Of a DNA stretch of 48,132 nt, positions 17,201-23,947 are shown in pieces. The DNA is taken from positions 1-48,132 of the forward strand of contig CACWVU010000019.1 of assembly GCA_902764415.1 (NCBI GenBank), given 5' to 3'. The notes below the pieces were generated by a model. That model searched no databases. It was not told the origin of the DNA and saw only the letters and a program-made list of their open reading frames with translations. The stretch's first letter is position 1. Every line of letters starts with the position of its first letter. The position numbers and the translations under genes were made by a program. Origin of the DNA: an uncultured bacterium (GTDB taxonomy: Bacteria; Verrucomicrobiota; Kiritimatiellia; RFP12; UBA1067).

Positions 17201-19639
17201 TGTCAGAGCAACGACCTTGGCGTCATTCTCCTCCGATTCCGCTTTTGCGGCGACAAGAGTGGCCTCCAACTCTGAAATGCGAGATGACAACCTTTCCTTT
17301 TCCGAGTTGGCCTCCGATTCGGACGCGGCTTTTTCCGCAGTAAGCTTCGCAAGCGCGGCATCCTGCTCTGCGATTCTCGCCGTAAGGTCTGACTTGAGCT
17401 TGCGATAGTTTCCTGCTGCCTTGTCAGCGCTGGCATTTGCCTCCGCAAGGGCATCATCCAGCTTTGCGATTCTCGCCGTAAGGTCTGACTTGAGTTTGTA
17501 GTAGTCTGCTACGGCCTTGTCGGCGCGGGCATTTGCCTTCGCAAGGTCGGAGGTAAGATTCAATACTTTGGCGACGTTCTTCTCCGCCGCGTCTTTTGTG
17601 GCGGCAAGTGATGACTCAAGTTCGGAAACCCGAGAAGTCAATGCGCCTTTCTCTGCATTTGCTGCAGCAAGTGATGCCTCAAGCGACCCCTTTTCCTCCT
17701 TGAGGGCTCCAATATCCCTGGACTGGACATCTTTGGCCTTGCCCAGAGCTTCTTGATCGTTCGTAAGCTTTGCGATTTCCGTCTCGCACAGTTTTGCATA
17801 GGCCTCAAGCTCGCCTATGCTGTTTGACAGTGCGGCCGCCTTCTCCTCTGCATCCTTGCTGGTCTGAGCAAGAGTCGCCGTTAGCTCTGCGACCTTGGCC
17901 TTCTCCTGGGCAAGCGTCTCCTCGCACTGACGGTTCTTCTGCTCGAGCGCGACGATGTCGCCAGAGACGTGCTGGAGTTTGGCAAGCTGGGAGTCTTTCT
18001 CTTTGCAGTCTTGACGCAACAACGCATTGTCCCGCTCGAATTCCGTGCGCTCCGCGGCGATGCGGTTTATGGCCTCGGTCTTGGAGTTGCTTTCCTCCGT
18101 TGCCGACGCAAGCGATTCCTCAAGCTCCTTTTCCCGCGCAGACAGCTCTGCGACCTTTTCCTGCAGTTTTTTCCTCTCGTCCTCGAGCCTTGCGTTCTCC
18201 GGCTCGAAGAGTTTCGCATATTCCGCCGCGGAAGCAGCCTCGGCGGTTTTCTTGTCTAATGCTTCCGCTAGCTCGGCGATCCGCGACGACAGAAACGATT
18301 TCTCCGCCTTCAGCGACTCCACCTGCCCGGAAAGGTGCCCGAGACGTTCGGCCCGTTCGACAGCCTCGTCGCGCTTCGATTCCAGCGCGTTGCGTAGCTC
18401 GCGCACCTCCTGCGAGTATTCGAGAAGCCGCGTATCGTTCGTCTCAATCTGTGGACGGTTCGCCGCGAACTGCAGGGCGGCCTTGAGGACTGATATCTGC
18501 TCGGCCTGTCCGCTTGATATTCTGCGGTCGGCGTCGAGATTGACCCGAAGCTCCAACGCCTCGCTCTTCATCGCGGCAAGCTCGTTTCGCGTCGCGGCAA
18601 GCTTCGAGTTGAGGTCCTTGAACTTCGCCTGTTCTGCGGCAAGGGCCGTCTTCTGCTTCGCAACTTCGCCTTCAAGCGCCGTCTTCTGCTTCGCGGCCGC
18701 AGCGTCTGCCGCGGCCTTGTCCGCTGTCAGCTTGGCTATGGACGCTTTCTGCTTCGCGAGCTCCGCGTCTTTGTCCGCCGACAACTTGGCGATGGCATCC
18801 TTATGCCGGGCGATTTCCGACGAAAGGTCCGTTTTGAGCTTCGCATAGTCAGCCACGGCCTTGTCGGCTCGCGCCTTCTGCGCGGCTTCCGTCTCTATGG
18901 CCGTCTGGGCTTCTACCGCTTTTGCGTCAAGGGCTTTCCTTGCCTCGTCCAAGTCATGCAACTGCGATTTAAGCTTGAGCCCTCGGTTCTTGTTGTCGTT
19001 TACAAGCGGACGCTCTATCGCGTAAAAGGCCTTTTCAAGGTCCTTCACTACGGCAAGCGGCACCGTCTTCTCGGCTGCCGCCTTGCGCTCGCGCTTTACG
19101 CCTACAACGCCTATCCACTTGCCGAAAAACTCGATGTCCGCCATGTCAAAAAGCGGGGCGACGATGTCTTTGATCCAAGACCAGTAGAACGTCTGCCTGT
19201 GGTCAGGGTCGTCGTTTATACCAAACGGAACGGTTGCGACAAAAGTTCCGCCTTTGACAAGATGCGTGCAGGCCTTCTTCACAAACGCCGCTGGGTCGGG
19301 CAGATGCTCGAGTATCTCGCCCATGACGACCGTGTCGAATTGCTCCTCGGACTTGAAGTCCATGAAGTTCATCGCCACGAACTGGAGCCTCCCGCGGGAC
19401 GCGTCATCCAGCCCAGGCAACTTCCCCTCGGCGTATGAGACTGCGTCCTTGTTGATGTCGATGCCAAGCACATGCTTGCCCAGCGGGGCAAGCAGTCTTG
19501 CAAGGGTGCCCTGGGAGCAGCCAACGTCAAGGATTCTCTCGCCCACGACTTTTGAGCATATCCAGTGAAGACGCTCGCGCGTCTTGCGCATGAACTCCTC
19601 GCCCATCAGTCCGTTGTATGCGTCGTCTATCCTGTCCAT
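14243..19639 (-). CDS. Methyltransferase / long coiled coil / glycosyltransferase fusion
   Basis: A 1798-residue protein. Residues 1-185 are a SAM methyltransferase (motif I ILDVGCSQGT 36-45, GIDINKDAVSYA, GEILEHLPDP). Residues about 190-925 are Ala/Lys/Glu-rich coiled coil with internal repeats. Residues 926-980 are a polar linker. Residues 983-1325 are a GT-B unit (TRHNVRPH, LSFGVFRNEDE, FYFGCACVGPDDGNVGEIL). Residues 1326-1480 are a degenerate GT2-like domain (SQTYP, FYLEDMANAFKYVD). Residues 1510-1740 are a further GT2-like unit (LSVIVPLHNN, VVIVDAGSDDG, ADPEVEVD). ATG 19639 has GAGGGAG 9 nt upstream; ATG 19666 is an alternative. Family precedent (WbbB, WbdA/WbdD) suggests polymerase, chain terminator and length ruler in one chain; that function is inference. 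Confidence 0.8.
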   Translation of the reverse strand: MDRIDDAYNGLMGEEFMRKTRERLHWICSKVVGERILDVGCSQGTLARLLAPLGKHVLGIDINKDAVSYAEGKLPGLDDASRGRLQFVAMNFMDFKSEEQFDTVVMGEILEHLPDPAAFVKKACTHLVKGGTFVATVPFGINDDPDHRQTFYWSWIKDIVAPLFDMADIEFFGKWIGVVGVKRERKAAAEKTVPLAVVKDLEKAFYAIERPLVNDNKNRGLKLKSQLHDLDEARKALDAKAVEAQTAIETEAAQKARADKAVADYAKLKTDLSSEIARHKDAIAKLSADKDAELAKQKASIAKLTADKAAADAAAAKQKTALEGEVAKQKTALAAEQAKFKDLNSKLAATRNELAAMKSEALELRVNLDADRRISSGQAEQISVLKAALQFAANRPQIETNDTRLLEYSQEVRELRNALESKRDEAVERAERLGHLSGQVESLKAEKSFLSSRIAELAEALDKKTAEAASAAEYAKLFEPENARLEDERKKLQEKVAELSAREKELEESLASATEESNSKTEAINRIAAERTEFERDNALLRQDCKEKDSQLAKLQHVSGDIVALEQKNRQCEETLAQEKAKVAELTATLAQTSKDAEEKAAALSNSIGELEAYAKLCETEIAKLTNDQEALGKAKDVQSRDIGALKEEKGSLEASLAAANAEKGALTSRVSELESSLAATKDAAEKNVAKVLNLTSDLAKANARADKAVADYYKLKSDLTARIAKLDDALAEANASADKAAGNYRKLKSDLTARIAEQDAALAKLTAEKAASESEANSEKERLSSRISELEATLVAAKAESEENDAKVVALTSDLEEATARADKAAGDYRKLKADLLSKIAKQGDELARLAAGKAAVESDAVKRDAELSNLVDSLRKERTKLLTAKQHAENIAQRESGKYDKLAKAKLGRLTLAYWHLKDGLKKKLTNTPDKNTHSRTGNLQKTGNRQKNDRKSVANSSAASKASPIWSLAPDEGLSAASFRILFPCGSGNNPGANPFVGTIMETLTSLGAQVFYGADRLFKKDERFNVVHFMWPDALFGWTHEAISPEIIAKLEDSIKRHKESGAIIAYTRHNVRPHVDDNPLLIQAYDIVERSADLIFHMGEYSMKEFLNKHPESSSKNVIVPHHTYARISRSVTRKEAREWFGLSEDDKVVLSFGVFRNEDERSLLFTALRGCNIKNLKVLAPRFSSCPPPWIIGHLNGGAVPEQILPMYFAAADVVFIQRRQILNSGNVPMAFYFGCACVGPDDGNVGEILKATGNPVFDPANPASAGEAIVKAFAAIDKYNRGAKNKKWADKNWNQELVVSQIMDAYRELAVKRNKVYRPRISIVVVGGKNEEEHRKTIDSIKSQTYPSESVEVVESARISEGLQKAGGELVAFLLSGDALSRRFLDCARVPFQNADVDCVALKWSLNGAFYLEDMANAFKYVDCNYITKAAFVEEGTLNAGPEHTYVSRMADKCRTVFWRTAYGCEDLLAMTGPQDLPGGYAIDHFNFSKGSRPDAKSERRQPKLSVIVPLHNNGWALYGRLFPSLRRADIFNDMEVVIVDAGSDDGHSPQIAARLAGKHDNVRLVKSDSKPGDLDAARDFGVAQAFAPYVLFADPEVEVDGHGLAVCLGRISNGGDLEVVIGNNEVCGVSHKVHDNFSVLNTFVEGTFATALGDGCTRVVSNGAEVYSKVGGSISGGANVLYRKNFILGHNLAHGGGTAFVEKAISASMKLEAVSIVVCRSFLEECDALAVKSADNGAVHGAELAKAKTVVAVAQKSALLTAMPSVEVPEDTWAEQRENEKRYFAKRERV
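17150..17540 (-). repeat. Repeats inside the coiled-coil coding region
   Basis: Two adjacent 96-bp units (codons 704-735 and 736-767) encode related 32-residue stretches with the core ADKA, Y, KLKSDLTARIA, and share long identical DNA runs (both contain CGCCGTAAGGTCTGACTTGAG). A larger 117-residue periodicity links residues 661-735 with 778-852: SEL followed by TSDL, then ARADKA. A fourth copy of the core occurs at residues 256-287. In-frame duplication would lengthen the coil without breaking the gene. Confidence 0.75.
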
Positions 19640-19674
19640 TGGTTGCCACTCCCTCTTGGCTACCATTCCCTGCG

Positions 19675-20880
19675 TCAGTCCACCTGCAGATCGCAAAAAT
19701 TTAGCACCCGCGCGGCGGGGTTGCGGCCGACAAGGCCCTTGAACTTCGAGTGCTTCACCAACACTACAATGACATCTGCCTTGGCAATCGCCTCCTCGTA
19801 CGGGGTGAGTTCGAACTGCGGGTGGCTCTGGATGTTCGGCTCCACGACCATCCAGTCGGCGATGCTCTCCTTGACGAGCTTCGCGGCGATCTTGATCGCG
19901 GGCGAGGCGCGAAGGTCGTCGATGTCTGGCTTGAACGCAAGGCCGAGGATCGCGATCTTTGGACGGAACTTGCCAAAGGCGCGGTACGTCTCGCGGACCT
20001 TCCCGACCACCCAGTCGCTCTTGAAGTCGTTCTCCTCGCGGGCACAGCGGATTAGCTTCGCGCGCTCTGGCGAGCGGCTGACGACAAACCATGGGTCGAC
20101 CGCGATGCAGTGGCCGCCGACGCCGCATCCAGGCGTGAGGATGTTCACGCGCGGATGGTGGTTTGCGAGGTTGATGAGCTCCATCGTATCGATGCCGAGG
20201 TCGTCGCAGATCATCGAAAGCTCGTTCGCGAAGGCGATATTGACGTCGCGGAACGAGTTCTCGGTGAGCTTCGACATCTCCGCCGTGCGCGAGTTGGTCT
20301 CGAGGAGCTCGCCGTTGACGAACGTCGCGTAAAGCGCCTTCACGGCCTTCGTGGCCTCGGGCGTCATGCCGCCAATGATGCGGTCGTTGCCGACTAGCTC
20401 GATTAGCGCACGGCCAGGGATCACACGCTCGGGACAGTGGGCGAAGTAGACCTTCGTCTTGTCAACACCGCGCTTGGCGAGGATGTCCGCAATGCGCTCG
20501 GTGGTGCCGACGGGCGAGGTGGACTCGAGAATCACCATGTTGCCGGGCTTGACGTATGGCGCAATACTCTGCGCCGCAGCGTCCACGTACTCGAGGCCGG
20601 GAGTGTGGCCTTCGTCCTCGTGGACGGGAGTCGGCACCGCCAGGACAAACGCGTCGGCTTCGCATGGAGCCGTCTGCGCCTTCAGCTTGCCGGCGCCGAC
20701 GACATCGCGGACCAGATCCTCCAACCCGTTCTCGATGATGTGGATGTGCCCGGCGTTGATGGTGTCAACCGCCTTCTGGTTGACATCCACGCCGACAACA
20801 TCATGACCCGCCTTGGCCATCAATGCCGCCGTCGGCAGCCCGATGTAGCCCAACCCGACAACACAAATTTTTGTTTTCAT
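19675..20880 (-). CDS. wecC: UDP-N-acetyl-D-mannosamine dehydrogenase
   Basis: A 401-residue NAD-dependent nucleotide-sugar dehydrogenase oxidising UDP-ManNAc to UDP-ManNAcA in the cytoplasm. N-terminal Rossmann fold: VVGLGYIGLPTAALMAKAG. VLAVPTP and ESTSPVGTTE follow. The catalytic-cysteine motif is GCGVGGHCIAVDPWF. The C-terminal domain has ILGLAFKPDIDDLRASPA. The motifs and length (about 400) fit WecC rather than the longer UDP-glucose 6-dehydrogenases. Its ATG lies only 7 nt after a TATAAT, so the transcript is probably leaderless. The stop is 8 nt before the next possible start. Together with wecB it supplies UDP-ManNAcA. Confidence 0.95.
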   Translation of the reverse strand: MKTKICVVGLGYIGLPTAALMAKAGHDVVGVDVNQKAVDTINAGHIHIIENGLEDLVRDVVGAGKLKAQTAPCEADAFVLAVPTPVHEDEGHTPGLEYVDAAAQSIAPYVKPGNMVILESTSPVGTTERIADILAKRGVDKTKVYFAHCPERVIPGRALIELVGNDRIIGGMTPEATKAVKALYATFVNGELLETNSRTAEMSKLTENSFRDVNIAFANELSMICDDLGIDTMELINLANHHPRVNILTPGCGVGGHCIAVDPWFVVSRSPERAKLIRCAREENDFKSDWVVGKVRETYRAFGKFRPKIAILGLAFKPDIDDLRASPAIKIAAKLVKESIADWMVVEPNIQSHPQFELTPYEEAIAKADVIVVLVKHSKFKGLVGRNPAARVLNFCDLQVD

Positions 20881-20887
20881 AATGTAT

Positions 20888-20893
20888 ATTATA
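20888..20893 (-). promoter_or_regulatory. wecC promoter, probably leaderless
   Basis: The minus strand reads TTATGGTATAATATACATT directly before the wecC ATG. The extended -10 TGGTATAAT leaves 7 nt to the start codon, which is about where transcription would begin, so no Shine-Dalgarno can fit. A weak CTGACG about 18 nt upstream may serve as -35. The TAA inside the box is also the stop of the 43-codon reading frame upstream. Confidence 0.7.
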
Positions 20894-21020
20894 CCATAAT
20901 TCCGCCGCCCACGTCAGGTGGTTCGACGTGTTTCATTTGGAAGCCTATCTTCGGCTCAGGCAATAGGCACGGCAGGTTGCGCTCGCCGAAGGCTGGCTGT
21001 AATTCAGGGTGGCCGTTCAT
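20889..21020 (-). CDS. Small reading frame coupled to wzt
   Basis: A 43-residue reading frame (starting MNGHPELQPAFGERN, ending PPDVGGGIMV) whose ATG overlaps the wzt stop as ATGA. It ends at the TAA contained in the wecC -10 box. The overlap looks deliberate and the translated residues look protein-like, but I recognise no family. It may be a real small protein, the remnant of a longer gene cut by the wecC promoter, or chance. Confidence 0.4.
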   Translation of the reverse strand: MNGHPELQPAFGERNLPCLLPEPKIGFQMKHVEPPDVGGGIMV

Positions 21021-21775
21021 GTCGAGCCCTCCTTGAGAAACAGCTCGTAGCGGTCGCAGCAGCCCTTCACATCGTCCGTGAACTCCACCTGCATGCCCTT
21101 GTCGAGCCAAAGCACCTTATTGCACATTTCGCGCACCTGGTCGATTGCATGCGAAACGAGTATCGTGGTCGCTCCGCCGCCAATTATCTCGCGCATCTTG
21201 GCCTCGCTCTTCGCGCGAAACGCCCCGTCGCCGACCGCCAGCACCTCGTCGAGGATCAGTATCTCGGGCTTCACCATGGAGGCTATCGCGAACGCCAGGC
21301 GCGACTTCATGCCGGAGGAGAGCTGCTTGAACGGGCGGTCCTCGAATTCCTTCAGCTGGGCGAAGCCCACTATCACCTCGTACATCTCGTCCATGAACTT
21401 TCGCGTATAGCCAAGCAACGCCCCGCGGAGGTATGCGTTTTCCCTGACCGTAAGATCTCCGTCGAAACCACTCCCGAGCTCGAGCAGCGCGACGACCCGC
21501 CCGTTGCGGACGACGCGGCCCTTCGTCGGCTCCATGATGCCGGCGATCACCTTGAGAAGAGTCGATTTCCCCGCGCCGTTGGCACCGATTATGCCGAGCA
21601 TGTCGCCATGGTCCAGGGAAAACGAGACATCCCTGTCGGCCCAGAAGTCAACGACCTTGTAGTTGCCGGTGAGTCGGCGCATCACCCACTCCTTCAGCCC
21701 TATGCTCTTGAAGTCCCCGACCTGGTAGCGGATGGAGACATTATCGCAGGAGAGGATGGCAGGTGTATCACACAT
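21017..21775 (-). CDS. wzt: Polysaccharide ABC exporter, ATPase subunit
   Basis: A 252-residue ATPase powering export of the lipid-linked glycan across the inner membrane. Walker A GANGAGKST, ELGSGFDGDLTVREN (the Q-loop region typical of Wzt/KpsT), signature QLSSGMKSRLAFA, Walker B LILDEVLAVGD, and the switch His in VSHAIDQV. It ends soon after the nucleotide-binding domain, so the C-terminal carbohydrate-binding domain of long Wzt proteins (about 400-430 residues), which reads a capped chain end, is missing. ATG 21775 overlaps the wzm stop by 8 nt; the longer frame upstream is only a wzm shadow. Shape and context fit the short, cap-independent class. Confidence 0.93.
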   Translation of the reverse strand: MCDTPAILSCDNVSIRYQVGDFKSIGLKEWVMRRLTGNYKVVDFWADRDVSFSLDHGDMLGIIGANGAGKSTLLKVIAGIMEPTKGRVVRNGRVVALLELGSGFDGDLTVRENAYLRGALLGYTRKFMDEMYEVIVGFAQLKEFEDRPFKQLSSGMKSRLAFAIASMVKPEILILDEVLAVGDGAFRAKSEAKMREIIGGGATTILVSHAIDQVREMCNKVLWLDKGMQVEFTDDVKGCCDRYELFLKEGST

Positions 21776-22532
21776 AGTACAGAAACTTCGTGTTGTATCG
21801 CCTGTACATCCATGCGCCGGCCGCGAACGCGGCGACGGCGAAGGCGGCGAGCACAAGATGGGTCGAAACGGACGGCACGGCGCCATCCAGCACCACTTCG
21901 CGGAAGTATGCGATGTGCCGGTAGATCGGGTTGCAGGCAAACACAAGCTGCAGCCTGGCCGGCATGTCGTCAATGGAGTAGAAAATCGCCGAACCGTACA
22001 TCAGGAGCCGCATGAACACTTCCCAGAGATAATCGATGTCGCGGAAGAATATGAACAGGGCCGAAAGAACCATCCCGACGCCGAGATTGAAGATGGACAG
22101 CGTGACGACAGGATACAGCAGACACAGGAACTTCCACGAGAACGACACCTTGTCCAACGCACAAAAGACGAAAAACACAAGAAGCGTCAGGACGAAGTTG
22201 AAAAGCACCTGCATGTTGGCCGAGAAAATGAAAAGATACTTCGGGACGTTCACCTTCGTGAAGATGCCGGCGTTCCCGAACAGACTGCGCATCCCGGCGC
22301 TTGCGGACCCGGAAAACCAGTTGAACGTCAGCAGCCCGCAGAAGAGATACGTGGTGTAGTGCGGCGTCTCGCGGCCGAAGAACTGCCCGAACACGACCTT
22401 CATGACAAGCAGCATGAGAAGCGGAGAAAGCATGCTCCACCCCACGCCAAGAATCGTACGCTTGTACTTCTTCTTGAAGTCGCGCTTGACCAGCTCCTCG
22501 AACAAGAATTGATGTTGCCTTAATTTTCTCAC
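21768..22532 (-). CDS. wzm: Polysaccharide ABC exporter, permease subunit
   Basis: An ABC-2 type permease of about 254 residues. It has six hydrophobic segments (SPLLMLLVMKVVFG, TTYLFCGLLTFNWF, VLFNFVLTLLVFFVFC, FLCLLYPVVTLSIFN, LLMYGSAIFYS, LAAFAVAAFAAGAW) and the cytoplasmic KRDFKKKYKRTILG N-terminus common to Wzm/KpsM. I place the start at GTG 22532, 9 nt after a TATAAT. An upstream in-frame ATG at 22601 would run through the promoter and the wbaP-like stop region with residues unlike the family. With wzt it forms the exporter. The overlapping junction with wzt implies coupled translation. Confidence 0.88.
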   Translation of the reverse strand: MRKLRQHQFLFEELVKRDFKKKYKRTILGVGWSMLSPLLMLLVMKVVFGQFFGRETPHYTTYLFCGLLTFNWFSGSASAGMRSLFGNAGIFTKVNVPKYLFIFSANMQVLFNFVLTLLVFFVFCALDKVSFSWKFLCLLYPVVTLSIFNLGVGMVLSALFIFFRDIDYLWEVFMRLLMYGSAIFYSIDDMPARLQLVFACNPIYRHIAYFREVVLDGAVPSVSTHLVLAAFAVAAFAAGAWMYRRYNTKFLYYV

Positions 22533-22541
22533 TGTTTGGAT

Positions 22542-22547
22542 ATTATA
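22542..22547 (-). promoter_or_regulatory. Internal promoter before wzm, leaderless
   Basis: The minus strand reads AAATATGGTATAATATCC, with the extended -10 only 9 nt before the wzm GTG and 7 nt beyond the stop of the initiating transferase gene. No -35 is recognisable in the GC-rich end of that gene. It would allow wzm and wzt to be transcribed independently of the upstream operon. Confidence 0.65.
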
Positions 22548-22554
22548 CCATATT

Positions 22555-23925
22555 TCAGCGCGCGCCGCGCATGAGTAGTACGGCAAATGCCGTGCGCACA
22601 AGGATCCACAGATCCAGCCATGGAGACCAGTTCAGCACATAGTACGTATCGAGCGCAACGCGCTGCGCATAGTCTGTGTCGCTGCGCCCCGACACCTGCC
22701 AGAGACCGGTTATTCCCGGCTTGACGGACGAGAATGTCTTGTATGCGTCGCCATAGTACCGCACTTCGTCATCGATTATCGGCCGAGGGCCGATGAGGGC
22801 CATTTCCCCGGAGAACACGTTGAAGAGCTGCGGCAGCTCGTCAAGCGACGTTTTGCGCAGAAGACGCCCGAACGGCGTCACCCTCGGGTCGTCCTTGAGC
22901 TTGAAACTGGACTCCCATTCAGACCTGGCCGCAGGATTCTCGGACAATATGCGGTCAAGCCTTGCGTCCGCGTCCGCGTGCATCGACCTGAACTTCCACA
23001 CCATGAACGGCCTGCCATTGAAGCCTATCCGCTTCTGACGGTAGAACACAGGCCCCTTGCTCGTCAGCTTTATAAGGATCGGGATGGCGACGAACACCGG
23101 AATGGACACGGCGAACGCAAGAAACGCAAGAAACTTGTCGAGTGCAAACTTCTCGATCCTGGGCAGTTTCATCAGCCTCCGGTTGACCATTTCAAGACCG
23201 CCGGTTCCGCCAAATGAAACCGCCTTCGCGCCAAGCACGGGAAATGTTTTTGACGGCACGACGTACTCCACGTGCGTGAAGTGTTTCGCGAATTCCTCCA
23301 TGCGGCACTGGAGCATGCGGATGTCCAGGCACACGACGAGCGTACGGACGCCAAGCCGCCCGGCTGCGGGAGCCACTTCGCCCAGTTCGTCTGCGCCAAA
23401 GCGCCGCACTATGTGAAAGCCCGTATAGCTGTCTGACGCGAGGAATCCGACGAGCCGGTCAGCCGCATCGCCGCTCCCTGCGAAAAGAACCGGTATACGC
23501 CCGACGCGCAGGCTGTGCATAATCTGGCGACTGCAGTCGCGTACGGGCTGCGCAACCAACGCGACAAGTACACCAGACATGACGATGACGAAGCGCGACA
23601 CGCCGACGATCGACTGCTGGGAAAGGGCGATGTACGCGATCACGCCGACATGCGTCAGCGCCGCAGACGCCACCAGCCGGCGAAGCTCCTCGACCGGCGG
23701 AACCGGAGCCGCCGGATGCAGCGGATTTCCGTTATACAGGCGAAACGCCGCGTTCAGAGCGATAAACGCGGTAATCGCAGGCCAGAAGTCCAGATACGCC
23801 GAAGGCCCTTCGGGATAGCTCGCGATGCCTACGGCCCAGTAAAGCCAGACGTTGAACGCCCAGACCGCGAACATGCACACGGCATCGCCCGCCGCCAGCG
23901 CCAGAACTCTGACATAGGCCTGCAT
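22555..23925 (-). CDS. Undecaprenyl-phosphate sugar-1-phosphate transferase (WbaP-type)
   Basis: A 456-residue membrane enzyme that starts the glycan by moving a sugar-1-phosphate onto undecaprenyl phosphate. The N-terminal half has about four to five membrane helices. A central Rossmann-like region (VLFAGSGDAADRLVGFLAS) follows. The C-terminal catalytic domain has the re-entrant helix KFLAFLAFAVSIPVFV, GPVFYRQKRIG, WKFRSMH, KTSLDELPQLFNV, MALIGPRP and KPGITGLWQVSGRS. ATG 23925 is chosen because it follows GAAGG at 8 nt and begins the first helix. It lies 22 nt after the thioredoxin-like gene. WbaP family members often use UDP-galactose, but the donor here is not proven by sequence. Confidence 0.92.
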   Translation of the reverse strand: MQAYVRVLALAAGDAVCMFAVWAFNVWLYWAVGIASYPEGPSAYLDFWPAITAFIALNAAFRLYNGNPLHPAAPVPPVEELRRLVASAALTHVGVIAYIALSQQSIVGVSRFVIVMSGVLVALVAQPVRDCSRQIMHSLRVGRIPVLFAGSGDAADRLVGFLASDSYTGFHIVRRFGADELGEVAPAAGRLGVRTLVVCLDIRMLQCRMEEFAKHFTHVEYVVPSKTFPVLGAKAVSFGGTGGLEMVNRRLMKLPRIEKFALDKFLAFLAFAVSIPVFVAIPILIKLTSKGPVFYRQKRIGFNGRPFMVWKFRSMHADADARLDRILSENPAARSEWESSFKLKDDPRVTPFGRLLRKTSLDELPQLFNVFSGEMALIGPRPIIDDEVRYYGDAYKTFSSVKPGITGLWQVSGRSDTDYAQRVALDTYYVLNWSPWLDLWILVRTAFAVLLMRGAR

Positions 23926-23947
23926 CCCCCCTGCCTTCTCAACCACG

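Noticed and set aside
19640..20128. N-terminal extension of the 1798-residue protein back into wecC
   Set aside because: The added residues are an out-of-frame reading of wecC and are Arg/Pro-rich; a good Shine-Dalgarno precedes ATG 19639.
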